Assembly: GCF_001425705.1 (NCBI RefSeq)
Contig: NZ_LMDC01000001.1
Coordinates: 1,286,486-1,350,485 of the forward strand
From: Pelomonas sp. Root1217
GTDB lineage: Bacteria > Pseudomonadota > Gammaproteobacteria > Burkholderiales > Burkholderiaceae_C
Reading direction: 5' to 3'
Length of the DNA: 64,000 bases
Position 1 is the stretch's first letter; each line of letters starts with the position of its first letter. The notes below the pieces were generated by a model that did not search any database, was not told where the DNA came from, and saw nothing but the letters and a program-made list of their open reading frames with translations. Of this stretch, positions 19,166 to 28,559 are shown one piece after another. A program made the position numbers and the translations under genes.

Positions 19166-20209
19166 ATGACCCAAGCTCCCATACAGCTCACTATCACCCG
19201 GCCTGACGACTGGCACTTGCATCTGCGCGACGACGCGGCGCTCGCCAGCGTGCTGCCCTACACGGCGCGCCAGTTCGCCCGCGCCATCGTCATGCCGAAT
19301 CTGCGCCCGCCGGTCACGACGGCCGCCCAGGCGGTGGCCTATCGAGAGCGCATCCTGGCCGCGTTGCCTGAGGGCCTGGACTTCCAGCCGCTGATGACGA
19401 TGTACCTGACGGACAACACGCCGCCGGACGAGATCAAGCGCGCCAAGGATGCCGGCGTCGTCGCGCTCAAGCTCTACCCGGCCGGCGCCACCACCAACAG
19501 TGATGCCGGCGTGACCGACCTCAGCAAGACCTACCAGACGCTGGAAGCCATGCAGCGCGAGGGCCTGCTGTTCCTGGTGCACGGCGAGGTGACCGACGCC
19601 GACATCGACGTCTTCGACCGCGAGGCCGTCTTCGTCGACCGCGTCATGACGCCGCTGCGTGCCGCCATGCCGGAGCTCAAGGTGGTGTTCGAGCACATCA
19701 CGACCAAGGAAGCCGCCGAGTACGTGACCGCGTCCGACCGCTTCACGGCTGCGACCATCACGCCCCAGCATCTGCTCTACAACCGCAACGCCATCTTCAC
19801 CGGCGGCCTGCGCCCGCACTACTACTGCCTGCCGGTGCTCAAGCGCGAGGAGCATCGCCAGGCGCTGTTGAAGGCCGCGGCCTCCGGCCTGCCCAAATTC
19901 TTCCTCGGCACCGACAGCGCCCCGCATGCCGCCCAGCTGAAGGAGAGCTCGGTCTGCGGTGCGGGCTGCTTCACGGCCATCTCGGCGCTGGAGCTGTATG
20001 CCGAAGCCTTCGAGGGCATAGGCGCGCTGGACAAGCTCGACGCCTTCGCCGGCCACCACGGCCCCGACTTCTACGGCCTGCCGCGCAACACCGGCACCGT
20101 CACTCTGAAGCGCGAGCCCTGGACCCTGCCCAGCGCCGTGCCCTTCGGTGAAGCGCAGTTGAAGCCCCTGCGCGGCGGCGAAACCCTGAACTGGAAACTC
20201 ATCGCATGA
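19166..20209 (+). CDS. pyrC: Dihydroorotase
   Basis: A 347-residue class II dihydroorotase starting [20 protein letters not shown]. It converts carbamoyl-aspartate to dihydroorotate in pyrimidine synthesis. The zinc ligands are visible in HLHLRDD, the carboxylated Lys in [16 protein letters not shown], further His in FLVHGEV and FEHITT, and the catalytic Asp in GTDSAPH. Length fits E. coli PyrC. The upstream 78 bp separate it from the divergent binding-protein gene. The stop overlaps the start of the NYN gene by 4 bp. Confidence 0.97.
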   Translation: MTQAPIQLTITRPDDWHLHLRDDAALASVLPYTARQFARAIVMPNLRPPVTTAAQAVAYRERILAALPEGLDFQPLMTMYLTDNTPPDEIKRAKDAGVVALKLYPAGATTNSDAGVTDLSKTYQTLEAMQREGLLFLVHGEVTDADIDVFDREAVFVDRVMTPLRAAMPELKVVFEHITTKEAAEYVTASDRFTAATITPQHLLYNRNAIFTGGLRPHYYCLPVLKREEHRQALLKAAASGLPKFFLGTDSAPHAAQLKESSVCGAGCFTAISALELYAEAFEGIGALDKLDAFAGHHGPDFYGLPRNTGTVTLKREPWTLPSAVPFGEAQLKPLRGGETLNWKLIA

Positions 20210-21066
20210 AGAAAGTTGCTTTTCTCGTCGACTTCGACAACGTCGCCACCGACGTCATCGAGCAGGCCCTGCAGATGGCCTTCAAGGACTATGAAGCCGT
20301 CCACATCCGCCGCGCCTACTGCAACGCCGAGCAGGCGCAGACCCACCAGGCTTTCCTGAAGCGCCTGGGCCTGCGCGCCATCGTCAATCTGGCCATCGGC
20401 AAGAACTCGACCGACATCGCCATGGCCGTCGACGCGATGGACCTGGCCATCACCGAGAAGCCCGACGTCATCGTGCTGGTCTCGTCCGACAGCGACTTCG
20501 CGCCGCTGGTGCTGCGCCTGCGCGAGAAGGGCGCCTGGCTGCGCGGCTTTGGCCAGTACGGCAAGACGGGCGACGGCGTCATCGCCATCTACGACCAGTT
20601 CAACGAGCTGGCCCATGACAGCGGCAAGACCACTGCCAGGCGCGAACCCGCCCGAAAGACGGCAGCGCGCCGGCCTGCTGCGAAGAAGGCCGCTGCGCCG
20701 GCCAGGACGGTGCCGCCCCCCGTGGCCAAGCCTGCTCCCGTTCCCGTTCCCGTGCCCGCCGCCAATGCGGCCGCCGAGCCGGCACCGAAAGCGGCACCGA
20801 AGCCGAGCACCAAGACGGCGCCGGCGCCAGCCGCCCCCGTGGACGCCAATGTCGCCGCGGCCAGGGAGATCAACGCCATCCTGGCCGTGCTGCCCAAGCT
20901 GGCCGACGGCCAATGGCATGACCTTGGCGCCGCCGCCAAGGCGCTGAAGGAGGCTGGCCTGCTGCCCAAGACGGCAGCGTCGACCAAGCTCTTCCGCAAG
21001 CACCCCCAGGCCTTCCAGTTGCAGCCGGCCAAACAGCCCAACCAGGTTCGCTTCGGCCACGGATGA
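20206..21066 (+). CDS. NYN-domain putative ribonuclease with LOTUS-like C-terminal domain
   Basis: A 286-residue protein. Residues 1-140 are a NYN (PIN-like, LabA/DUF88) nuclease domain: Asp9 and Asp11 in FLVDFDN, Asp in [17 protein letters not shown] and the [17 protein letters not shown] motif provide the usual acidic metal-binding set. Residues 145-215 form a low-complexity Lys/Ala/Pro linker. Residues 220-286 ([33 protein letters not shown]) look like an OST-HTH/LOTUS module, which binds RNA. It probably cleaves an RNA in the cytoplasm. Four-base overlap with pyrC suggests coupled translation; whether it acts on pyrimidine regulation is unknown. Confidence 0.85.
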   Translation: MKKVAFLVDFDNVATDVIEQALQMAFKDYEAVHIRRAYCNAEQAQTHQAFLKRLGLRAIVNLAIGKNSTDIAMAVDAMDLAITEKPDVIVLVSSDSDFAPLVLRLREKGAWLRGFGQYGKTGDGVIAIYDQFNELAHDSGKTTARREPARKTAARRPAAKKAAAPARTVPPPVAKPAPVPVPVPAANAAAEPAPKAAPKPSTKTAPAPAAPVDANVAAAREINAILAVLPKLADGQWHDLGAAAKALKEAGLLPKTAASTKLFRKHPQAFQLQPAKQPNQVRFGHG

Positions 21067-21154
21067 TCCCGAATGCTTCAAGGGCGCCACGCGCTGACGA
21101 ACGGCTCCGCGGCGCAAAGCAGCTAGCATCGGCGGCCTCCACCGGAGGTCTTGC

Positions 21155-22540
21155 TTGCTGAAGTCCTGTCTGAAGTCCTTGCTGGGTGCGGCGTTCGCCG
21201 GCCTGGCCCTTGCCGCTGCTGCGCAATCGCCGCCGCCCGCGCCCGCCATCGCGCCCAACCCGCAGCAGCCACAGGCGCAGCCCCCGCAGCCGCCGACCGT
21301 GTCGGCCAGCGCCCGGCGCTTGTACGAGCGCAGCAAGGGCCAGCTGCTGCAGATCCGCACGCTGCTCAAGACCCAGGACAGTCAGGCCTCGGTGGGTTCG
21401 GGCTTTCTCGTCAGCGACGACGGCCATGTCGTCACCAACTACCACGTCATCAGCCAGTTCGCGTTGGAGCCCGACAGCTACCGGCTGCGTTACGCAACGA
21501 CCGACGGCCAGGGCGGGGCGCTGGAGCTGCTGGACTTCGACGCCCGCCGTGACCTGGCCCTGCTGCGCGCCGTCGATGACGGCAAGGGCGGGGGGCTCAA
21601 GGGCCGCGGCGCGCTGGCCTTCCGGCCGCAGAACCAGCCGCTGGCCAAGGGCGAGCGCATCTATTCCATGGGCAACCCGCACGACGTGGCGTTTGCCGTC
21701 GTCGAGGGCAACTACAACGGCCTGGTGGAGCGCAGCTTCGACCCGTTGATCTATTACGCCGGCGGCATCAATCCCGGCATGAGCGGCGGCCCGGTGCTGG
21801 ACGAGGACGGCCTCGTCGTCGGCGTCAACGTGTCGACGCTGCTGTTCGCCCAGCAGGTCAGCTTCCTGGTGCCGGGCGAGTTTGCCGAGAGCCTCGTCAA
21901 GCGCAGCCTCGCCGCCAAGCCCATCCGCACGGCGGCCTGGAGCCGGCTGCGCGACCAGCTGACACGCTACCAGGACGAGCTCGTCACCCGCTTCCTGGCC
22001 GCCCCCTGGGAAAGCGCCAATCACGATCGCTACCGCCTGCCCGTGCCCAAGCAGGACTTCATGCGTTGCTGGGGGCGCGGCACCTCGGCCGACACCAAGG
22101 GCCTGGACTTCGAGCGATCGCAGTGCCGCATGGACCATGCCCTGTTCGTCAGCGGCAACCTGCAGACGGGCTGGCTGGACATGTCCCATGAGGCCTATGA
22201 CGGCAGCAAGCTCGGGGCGCTGCGCTTTGCGCGCCAGTACACGGGGAGCTTTCGCAACGAGCGCCTGGGGAGCGCTGACAAGTCGCGCACCGCGCCGTAC
22301 TGCAAGGAGCAGTTCGTCGATCGTGATGGGCTACCGCTGCGCGCCGTCGTTTGCCTGCGCGCCTACCGCAAGCTGGACGGCCTGCATGACCTCAGCGTGC
22401 TGGTGACGACGGTGGACTCGCCCACCGAAGGCGCCCTGGGCCGCTTCGACGCCCGTGGTGTCAGCTTCGACAACGCGCTCAAGCTGGCGGCGCATTACCT
22501 GGAGGGCTTCGCGTGGACCAAGAGCAGCAAGACCAAGTGA
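21155..22540 (+). CDS. Secreted trypsin-like serine protease
   Basis: A 461-residue protein from a TTG start at 21155 with GGAGG about seven bases upstream. Residues 1-23 form a signal peptide ending AAAAQ, followed by a Pro/Gln-rich linker. Residues 60-240 form a DegP/S1C-type trypsin fold with an apparent catalytic triad His97 (HVVTNYHVIS), Asp133 (ARRDLALL) and Ser210 (NPGMSGGPVL). There is no PDZ domain. Instead about 220 C-terminal residues contain several cysteines (RCWGRG, FERSQCR, APYCKEQF, VVCLRAY) that may form disulfides. A periplasmic location is likely. The end overlaps the FHA gene by 28 bp, implying joint function. Confidence 0.85.
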   Translation: MLKSCLKSLLGAAFAGLALAAAAQSPPPAPAIAPNPQQPQAQPPQPPTVSASARRLYERSKGQLLQIRTLLKTQDSQASVGSGFLVSDDGHVVTNYHVISQFALEPDSYRLRYATTDGQGGALELLDFDARRDLALLRAVDDGKGGGLKGRGALAFRPQNQPLAKGERIYSMGNPHDVAFAVVEGNYNGLVERSFDPLIYYAGGINPGMSGGPVLDEDGLVVGVNVSTLLFAQQVSFLVPGEFAESLVKRSLAAKPIRTAAWSRLRDQLTRYQDELVTRFLAAPWESANHDRYRLPVPKQDFMRCWGRGTSADTKGLDFERSQCRMDHALFVSGNLQTGWLDMSHEAYDGSKLGALRFARQYTGSFRNERLGSADKSRTAPYCKEQFVDRDGLPLRAVVCLRAYRKLDGLHDLSVLVTTVDSPTEGALGRFDARGVSFDNALKLAAHYLEGFAWTKSSKTK

Positions 22541-23556
22541 CGCCGGCTGCCCCCGTGGTGGCGCCCGCCACGCCTGCTGCTGCCGTCGTCGAGCTGCTGG
22601 GCCGCGATGGCCGTGCCGCCCTCGTGCAGCGCGTGACACACTGGCCGGTGCGCATTGGCCGCTCGCCGGCCTGCGACATCGTGCTGGACGACGGCCACCT
22701 CGCCGCCGAGCATGCCGAGCTGCAGCTCGCTCTCGGCGGGGGCGTCAGGCTCAGGCTGCTGGACAGCCGCAATGGCGGCAGCGTCGCTGGCAAGCGCCTG
22801 GCTGCCGGCGAGGAGGCGGCCCTGCCCGAGGGAGGTGCCTTCCAGCTCGCAAGCTGCTCGCTGCGCTTGCGCACCAGCGCCGACGCGCTGGCGCCCGAAC
22901 AGTTGATGGTGATCCACCCGGTGCGCCACTGGGCCCTGCTGCCGCTGCTGCTGCTGTCCCTGGTGTTCTTCCAATGGCTGGACCGCTGGAGCGCCGTCGA
23001 CCCCGACGCGCGCTGGATCGACTACGCCTCGCCCTTGCTCGGGCCACTGGCCTTTGTGCTCGGCTGGGCCGGGCTGTGGTCGCTGGCCAGCCAGCTCTTT
23101 CACCATCGCTTCCCGTTCACGACGCATCTGCGCCGTGCCCTGGTCGTCATCGTCACGCTGCAGGTGCTGGAGTGGCTGCTGCCGGCGGTGGCCTATGCCT
23201 TCTCGTGGCCGCGGCTGATGGTGGTGGAGTCGCTGGCCACGCCGGTGGCTGCTGCGGCGTTGGTTGCCTGGCATGCCGGCCTGGTCTGGCCGGGCGCGCG
23301 GCGCATCCTGAACGGCGGCATCGCGGCCCTGCTGCTGCTGTTCCTGGGCCTGCAGGTGGGCAGCCGCCAGGAACAGCAATACGTCTTCGGCCCGCCCTAC
23401 CTGGCCAGTTTGCCGCCGCCGGCGCTGCGCCTCGTTTCGCCGCAGCCGCCTGAAACGCTCATCGAATCGTTGAAGCCGCTGAAGGCCGAACTGGCCAGGC
23501 AGGCGCGCAAGGACAACGAGGGCGCCGTGGACGACGAAGTCGGCGCGGGCGAGTGA
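22513..23556 (+). CDS. FHA domain membrane protein
   Basis: A 347-residue protein from GTG 22513, overlapping the protease gene by 28 bp. Residues 25-120 form a forkhead-associated domain (HWPVRIGRSPACDIVLDD, LLDSRNGGSVAGKRL). Arg50 and Ser51 of the GRS motif are present, but the usual SxxH motif reads AAEH (residues 64-67), lacking the phosphate-contacting Ser, so phosphothreonine binding may be weak. Residues 135-300 contain about five transmembrane helices, and the tail is charged. It may recruit or gate the protease partner across the membrane. The function is inferred from adjacency only. Its stop directly abuts that of convergent cysM. Confidence 0.8.
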   Translation: MDQEQQDQVTPAAPVVAPATPAAAVVELLGRDGRAALVQRVTHWPVRIGRSPACDIVLDDGHLAAEHAELQLALGGGVRLRLLDSRNGGSVAGKRLAAGEEAALPEGGAFQLASCSLRLRTSADALAPEQLMVIHPVRHWALLPLLLLSLVFFQWLDRWSAVDPDARWIDYASPLLGPLAFVLGWAGLWSLASQLFHHRFPFTTHLRRALVVIVTLQVLEWLLPAVAYAFSWPRLMVVESLATPVAAAALVAWHAGLVWPGARRILNGGIAALLLLFLGLQVGSRQEQQYVFGPPYLASLPPPALRLVSPQPPETLIESLKPLKAELARQARKDNEGAVDDEVGAGE

Positions 23557-24474
23557 TCAACCTGCCGGCAGGAAGCCGTCGACCGACAGGTAGCGTTCGC
23601 CCGTGTCGTAGTTGAAGCCCAGCACCCGCGCATTCGCGGGCAGCTCGGGCAGCTTCTGCGCGATGGCGGCCAGCGTGGCGCCGCTGGAGATGCCGACCAG
23701 CAGGCCTTCCTCCCGGGCGCAGCGGCGGGCGTATTCGCGTGCGGCCTCGGCCTCGACCTGGATGACGCCGTCCAGCAGCGCCGTGTCCAGCACCGCCGGG
23801 ATAAAGCCCGCGCCGATGCCCTGGATGGGATGCGGGCTGGGCTGGCCGCCGCTGATGACCGGCGAGGCGCTGGGCTCCACCGCATAGACCTTGAGCTGCG
23901 GCCAGGCGCTTTTCAGCACCTGGGCGCAGCCGGTGATGTGGCCGCCGGTACCGACGCCGGTGATCAGCGCGTCCAGGCCGTCGGGGAAGTCACGCAGGAT
24001 TTCCTGGGCCGTCGCCTTGACGTGAATGGCCGGGTTGGCGGCGTTCTCGAACTGCTGCGGCATCCAGGAGCCCGGGTGCTGCTCCAGCAACTCGCGGGCG
24101 CGGGCGATGGCGCCCTTCATGCCCTTCTCGCGCGGCGTCAGGTCAAAGCTCGCGCCGTAGGCCAGCATCAACCGGCGCCGCTCGATGCTCATGCTGTCGG
24201 GCATGACGAGGATGAGCTTGTAACCCTTCACTGCCGCCACCATGGCCAGGCCGACGCCGGTGTTGCCCGAGGTCGGCTCGATGATGGTGCCGCCGGGCTT
24301 GAGCAGGCCCTGCGCCTCGGCCTCCTCGATCATCGACAGCGCGATGCGGTCCTTGATGGAGCCGCCCGGGTTGCTGCGCTCGGACTTGACCCAGACCTCG
24401 GCGCCGCTGAACAGGCGCTGCAGGCGGATGTGCGGCGTGTCGCCGATGGTGTCGAGGATGCTGGCGGCTTTCAT
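23557..24474 (-). CDS. cysM: Cysteine synthase B
   Basis: A 305-residue PLP enzyme ([20 protein letters not shown]). The PLP lysine lies in [12 protein letters not shown], the substrate/phosphate loops in [13 protein letters not shown] and [10 protein letters not shown]. The length and sequence favour CysM over CysK, but the two are hard to separate by eye. It makes cysteine (or S-sulfocysteine with thiosulfate) from O-acetylserine in the cytoplasm. Transcribed alone on the minus strand, with no clear terminator before the abutting FHA gene. Confidence 0.92.
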   Translation of the reverse strand: MKAASILDTIGDTPHIRLQRLFSGAEVWVKSERSNPGGSIKDRIALSMIEEAEAQGLLKPGGTIIEPTSGNTGVGLAMVAAVKGYKLILVMPDSMSIERRRLMLAYGASFDLTPREKGMKGAIARARELLEQHPGSWMPQQFENAANPAIHVKATAQEILRDFPDGLDALITGVGTGGHITGCAQVLKSAWPQLKVYAVEPSASPVISGGQPSPHPIQGIGAGFIPAVLDTALLDGVIQVEAEAAREYARRCAREEGLLVGISSGATLAAIAQKLPELPANARVLGFNYDTGERYLSVDGFLPAG

Positions 24475-24515
24475 GAGGGCGCTCCTGTCCGTGGGATGGG
24501 GAGCAGTGTGCCAGC

Positions 24516-25586
24516 CTACTTCTTGCGCGGCTCGGGCAGCCCCTTATCGCCCTGCCTAAGCCGGCCGTCGCGCATCAGGCCCACGCCGATGGCCACCGCA
24601 CGGGCGGCGCGCTTCACCTCTTCCTGCACATCGGTGTCCTTGTCCAGCGCCTCGTGACTGGTCGCATAGGGTTCGTAGTAGCCGATGTAGCGGTCCAGCC
24701 GGGCGCCGAAGCCGGCGTCGATGAGGCCCATCCAGTCCAGCCAGTCCGACAGCGCGCGGCGCGTGCCCTCGATGCCGGCCACGTCACCGTGCACGACCAC
24801 GCCGTAGACGCGGCCCGCCAGGTGTTGCGGGTAGTCCCAGCCCTTGAGCTCGATCTCGCGGGCGAGTTCGGGTTTCTTTCCCTGGGTCGACGTCGGATCA
24901 GGGTTGCCGCCGTCGGCGCAAACGAGGCGGTCCATCATCAGCTTCAGCGGGCTGGTGGCCTGGTACCAGTGCACCGGCGTCAGCAGCAGCACGCCATGGG
25001 CCTGTACCCAATGCTCGTAGATCTCGGCCATCCAGTCATTGGTCTGGCCGTTGGCGTGGTTGGGATAGCAGCTGCACGGCCAGTGGCACAGCGGCATGGC
25101 AGTGGACACGCAGCCCTTGCAGGGGTGGATGTGGCGGGCGTAGTCCGATGTCAGCCGGCTCAGATCCAGCACTTCCACCTTCATGCCTTCGGCCTCGCAG
25201 ACCGTGCGGGCGATCTGCGTCAGCCGCCACGTCTTGGACATCTCGCCGGGGCAGCTACCGTCGTTGCGCGGCGAGGCGTTGATGACGAGGACGCGCGACG
25301 GCGTGGTGCGGTCAGCCCATTGCGCCTGCGCGGCGTTCAGCCGCAGGTGCAGGTCCCGCCATTCGCGCGACAGGTCGTAGTCGGGATCGGCAAAGCCCGC
25401 ACCGGCCTTCACCGTGATCGGCGCCTTGCGGCCTTCGTCGAAAGCTTGCCAGGCGATCTGCTCCAGCCTTGCAAGCGCGTCGCGCTCCGCATCAAAGGCG
25501 GGGTCGACGAAGCGTTGCCGGAAGCGTTCGCCGAACTCCTGGCGGCCCATGATCTGCGCCTGGCCGGTTCGCACGGGTGAAGTCAT
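24516..25586 (-). CDS. Flavodoxin-fold NAD(P)H-dependent FMN reductase-like protein
   Basis: A 356-residue protein from the ATG at 25586 ([18 protein letters not shown]); no strong ribosome site precedes it, and the ATG at 25550 ([10 protein letters not shown]) is an alternative. Residues 100-330 carry a flavodoxin-like fold: [20 protein letters not shown] is the FMN phosphate loop and [19 protein letters not shown] the second FMN-binding region. Between them lies a cysteine-rich stretch, [19 protein letters not shown] and then CYP, which could ligate metal or an iron-sulfur cluster. The N-terminal 90 residues are helical and unfamiliar. It is probably a cytoplasmic quinone/flavin reductase of unknown substrate. 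Confidence 0.75.
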   Translation of the reverse strand: MTSPVRTGQAQIMGRQEFGERFRQRFVDPAFDAERDALARLEQIAWQAFDEGRKAPITVKAGAGFADPDYDLSREWRDLHLRLNAAQAQWADRTTPSRVLVINASPRNDGSCPGEMSKTWRLTQIARTVCEAEGMKVEVLDLSRLTSDYARHIHPCKGCVSTAMPLCHWPCSCYPNHANGQTNDWMAEIYEHWVQAHGVLLLTPVHWYQATSPLKLMMDRLVCADGGNPDPTSTQGKKPELAREIELKGWDYPQHLAGRVYGVVVHGDVAGIEGTRRALSDWLDWMGLIDAGFGARLDRYIGYYEPYATSHEALDKDTDVQEEVKRAARAVAIGVGLMRDGRLRQGDKGLPEPRKK

Positions 25587-25653
25587 GACGGAATCTCGGT
25601 AGTGGACGTGGCCTCGGGCAAGCCACATGCCCGGGGCTGCGATACTCACTCCC

Positions 25654-26104
25654 GTGAAGCAAGCCAGACCGCCGCTGGGGCAAGCATGGAAACATGGCCC
25701 TGGAGGAAGGTCCGGACTGCATAGAGCGGCGTAGCAGCTAACGGCTGCCCGGCGAGAGCCGAGGATCAGAGCAACAGAGACGAGTCGGTCGTCCGGACCT
25801 GCGAAGGGGCGAAAGCCACTTCGCAAAGGTTCCTTCCTGTGGAGAGCGTGCTCTTCGCGGGAAGCGAGGGACGGGCAGGGCGCAAGCCCTGCGGGATCGG
25901 TGACGCAGTCACCGAGACCGGGTGCAACGGGCAATCTCTACGCGCAGCAACACCAAGTAGGCCAGCGTTGATGCGGCTCGCAGAGCTGGCGGGTAGGTGG
26001 CACCGAGCCGGGCAGTGATGCCCGGCCCAGAGGAATGGCGGTCACGCCGTCCGAACCGCAAGGGGAGGGCGGTGCACAGAATCCGGCCTATCGGCTTGCT
26101 TCAC
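25654..26104 (+). ncRNA. rnpB: RNase P catalytic RNA (class A)
   Basis: The ends form a perfect 12-bp P1 helix (GTGAAGCAAGCC at 25654-25665 with GGCTTGCTTCAC at 26093-26104). Just inside lie the conserved GGAGGAAGGTCCGGACT segment (CR-I/P4 strand) and, near the 3' end, ACAGAATCCGGCCTA (CR-V/P4 partner). Several internal GC-rich hairpins follow the type A order. A TCTTTT run right after P1 can terminate transcription. The length, about 451 nt, is toward the long side for this RNA. It processes tRNA 5' ends together with RnpA protein. Confidence 0.95.
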
Positions 26105-26160
26105 TCTTTTCTTGCCGCTTTCTTTCGGCTGAACGGCCTCGGCTCGATAGACTGCCGCGC

Positions 26161-27369
26161 ATGAATCCCGATGCCAGCCGCCTCTGGCGCGCGCCTCGCT
26201 GGGCCCTGTCCGTGCTGTTGGCCTGTTTGGCCATGGTGGGCCCCTTCTCCATCGACACCTATCTGCCCGCTTTCGCCGGCATCGGTGCGGCGCTGAATGC
26301 GACGCCCGTGGAGATGCAGCAGACGCTGTCGGCCTATCTCTTCGGGTTCGCCTTCATGAACCTCTTCCACGGTGCGCTGTCGGACTGCTTTGGCCGCCGG
26401 CCCGTGGTGCTGATCGGACTGGCCGCGTTCACGGCGGCCAGTATGGGTTGCGCGGTATCGGGCTCCATCGGCCAGTTGGTGTTCTGGCGCACCGTGCAGG
26501 GCATGTCGGCCGGTGCCGGCATCGTCGTGTCGCGGGCCATCATCCGCGACATGTTTCCGCCGGCGGATGCTCAGCGCATCATGTCCCAGGTGACGCTGTT
26601 CTTCGGCGTGGCGCCGGCGATTGCGCCGATGGTCGGCGGCTTCCTGTTCGTGCACGCCGACTGGCATTCGATCTTCTGGTTCCTGACGGCCGTCGGCGCG
26701 GCGCTGCTGGTGTCCAACTGGCGGCTGCTGCCGGAGACGCTGCACGCGAACATGCGCCAGCCCTTCCACGTCGGCACCTTGATGCGCGAATACTGGCGGC
26801 TGTGCAGCAGCGCCAAGTTCATGATGCTGGTGCTGGCCAGCGGCATCCCCTTCAACGGCATGTTCCTCTACGTGCTGGCGGCGCCGGTCTTCCTTGGCGA
26901 GCATCTGCATTTCGAAGCGACGCAGTTCTTCTGGCTGTTCCTGTGCACCATCGGCGGCATCATGGTCGGCGCCGCGGTGAGCGGGCGGCTGGCGGGCAAG
27001 ATGAGCCCGAAGCGGCAGATCATGCGCGGCTTTCGCATCATGGTCGCGGTGTCGGCCGTCAACGTCGCGCTGAACCTGTTCGCGCCGCTGAGCGCCTGGT
27101 GGGCGCTGCCGCTGATCGGTCTGTTCTCCTTCGGCTGGGCGCTGATGGTGCCGGTCGTCACGCTGCTGGTGCTGGACCAGGTGCCCGAGCGGCGCGGCAT
27201 GGCCTCGTCGCTGCAGGCCAGCATCGGCTCGGCGGCGAATGGTTTGGTGGCCGGCGTGCTGGTGCCGCTGGTCATGCACTCGACCATTGCCCTGGCCCTC
27301 ACCTCGGCGGGGCTGATGATGGTGGGCCTGGTGGCCTGGTACGGCGTCAGGCGTTCCATCCCGAGCTGA
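26161..27369 (+). CDS. Bcr/CflA family drug efflux MFS transporter
   Basis: A 402-residue major facilitator protein starting MNPDASRLWRAPRWALS at the ATG at 26161; the frame is open upstream only through rnpB. About twelve transmembrane helices are visible. The loop motif GALSDCFGRRPVVLIGL is MFS motif A, and MVGPFSIDTYLPAFAGIGA and SRAIIRDMF fit the Bcr/CflA proton-driven drug efflux group. It exports unknown compounds across the inner membrane. It begins 56 bp after rnpB and may be read from the same or a nearby promoter. Confidence 0.9.
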   Translation: MNPDASRLWRAPRWALSVLLACLAMVGPFSIDTYLPAFAGIGAALNATPVEMQQTLSAYLFGFAFMNLFHGALSDCFGRRPVVLIGLAAFTAASMGCAVSGSIGQLVFWRTVQGMSAGAGIVVSRAIIRDMFPPADAQRIMSQVTLFFGVAPAIAPMVGGFLFVHADWHSIFWFLTAVGAALLVSNWRLLPETLHANMRQPFHVGTLMREYWRLCSSAKFMMLVLASGIPFNGMFLYVLAAPVFLGEHLHFEATQFFWLFLCTIGGIMVGAAVSGRLAGKMSPKRQIMRGFRIMVAVSAVNVALNLFAPLSAWWALPLIGLFSFGWALMVPVVTLLVLDQVPERRGMASSLQASIGSAANGLVAGVLVPLVMHSTIALALTSAGLMMVGLVAWYGVRRSIPS

Positions 27370-27459
27370 TCTGTGCCAATCTGTGCCAATTGACCAGGAT
27401 CGGCGGCACATGTCGTTTGCGGCGCTCAAGCCGGCCGCCGGCTTGCCGAAAATCAACGG

Positions 27460-28329
27460 ATGAAAACGCGCGTGACTCTTGCCGCCTGCCTGCTGGCGCT
27501 GGCGGCCCAGGCCGAGGAGACCAAGGAACCCGTGGAGGTGCTGCGCCAACGCCTGGCAGACCGCCTGTCCACGAAGGCCGAGGGCACGGCCACCGCCAAG
27601 CCGGCGACCAAGGCCGGCAAACCGACCAAAGCCGTAGCCGCCAAGCCGGTGCATTGGGGTTACACCGGCGATCTCGGACCGGAGCACTGGGCCGAGCTCA
27701 CACCCGAGAACAAGCTCTGCGCCGTCGGCACGCGCCAGAGCCCCATCGACATCCGCGATGGGCTGTCCGTTGAACTGGAGAAGATCAGCTTCGACTACCG
27801 CACCAGCAGCTTCTCGGTGCAGGACAACGGCCACACCATCCAGGTCAATGTCGCTGCCGGCAACGGCCTGACCGTCATGGGCAGGCGCTATGAACTCGTG
27901 CAGTTCCACTTCCATCGCCCGAGTGAGGAACGCGTCAATGGCAAGCAGTCCGACATGGTGGCCCACCTGGTGCACAAGGATGCGCAAGGGCGTCTTGCCG
28001 TCGTCGCCGTGCTGCTGGAGCGTGGCCCCGACAACAAGCCCCAGCCGGTGATCCAGGCGGTCTGGGCCAATCTGCCGCTGGAAAAGGGAGAGGCCCTGGC
28101 GGCTCAGACGCAGATCGACCTGAACCAGCTGCTTCCGGCCGATCAGGGCTACTACACCTACATGGGCTCCCTGACGACGCCGCCCTGCAGCGAAGGCGTG
28201 CTGTGGATGGTGCTGCGCCAGCCCGTCGCCCTGACGGCCCAGCAGCTCGGCATCTTCGCCAAGCTCTACCCGATGAATGCGCGGCCGCTGCAGGCCGGTT
28301 CGGGGCGGCTCATCAAAGAGTCGCAGTAG
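27460..28329 (+). CDS. Periplasmic alpha-carbonic anhydrase
   Basis: A 289-residue protein with a signal peptide (MKTRVTLAACLLALAAQA) and a Lys/Ala/Thr-rich linker at about residues 35-63. Residues 64-289 are an alpha-class carbonic anhydrase: zinc ligands His150, His152 (FHFHRPSE) and His169 (DMVAHLVH), and the Thr in SLTTPPCSEG that orients the zinc hydroxide. Cys87 and the Cys of PPCSEG are positioned for the disulfide typical of bacterial periplasmic members. It interconverts CO2 and bicarbonate in the periplasm. No start codon competitor and no obvious operon partner. Confidence 0.95.
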   Translation: MKTRVTLAACLLALAAQAEETKEPVEVLRQRLADRLSTKAEGTATAKPATKAGKPTKAVAAKPVHWGYTGDLGPEHWAELTPENKLCAVGTRQSPIDIRDGLSVELEKISFDYRTSSFSVQDNGHTIQVNVAAGNGLTVMGRRYELVQFHFHRPSEERVNGKQSDMVAHLVHKDAQGRLAVVAVLLERGPDNKPQPVIQAVWANLPLEKGEALAAQTQIDLNQLLPADQGYYTYMGSLTTPPCSEGVLWMVLRQPVALTAQQLGIFAKLYPMNARPLQAGSGRLIKESQ

Positions 28330-28559
28330 CCCCTCGCCCAGTCTCGCGCCGCTGAACGCGGGCGAGTCTGGTCGGTCTTGCTGACCGCGCAGCCGGCAGA
28401 GCGGCTGCTCTTCGGCAGGCACGACAAGTCCACAGGACTTGACGTGTCCGGCCTCAGCCCCCGAGGGGACGGCGATGCTTGCCGGCTCGACCGGCAAGCA
28501 CATCGCCATGGCGGGCCGGCTAGGGAGCGGCCCGGCGCTCGGCCCGAAAACGCGCTGTC
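28330..28559. repeat. Convergent intergenic region with stacked hairpins
   Basis: This 230-bp gap between two convergent genes has no coding signal. It holds a hairpin at 28425-28441 (CAAGTCC / GGACTTG), a CCCCGAGGGG palindrome near 28460, and a long hairpin at 28471-28507 (GGCGATGCTTGCCGG, 5-nt loop, its complement with a 2-nt bulge). The stretch after it (GGGAGCGGCCC, then GCGCTCGGCCCG) resembles in reverse the repeats at 44123 and 45306. Probably bidirectional termination or a decayed repeat. Confidence 0.5.

Noticed and set aside
27371..27390. A tandem 10-bp duplication (CTGTGCCAAT twice) after the MFS gene
   Set aside because: Only two units and no regulatory context; most likely a slippage event.
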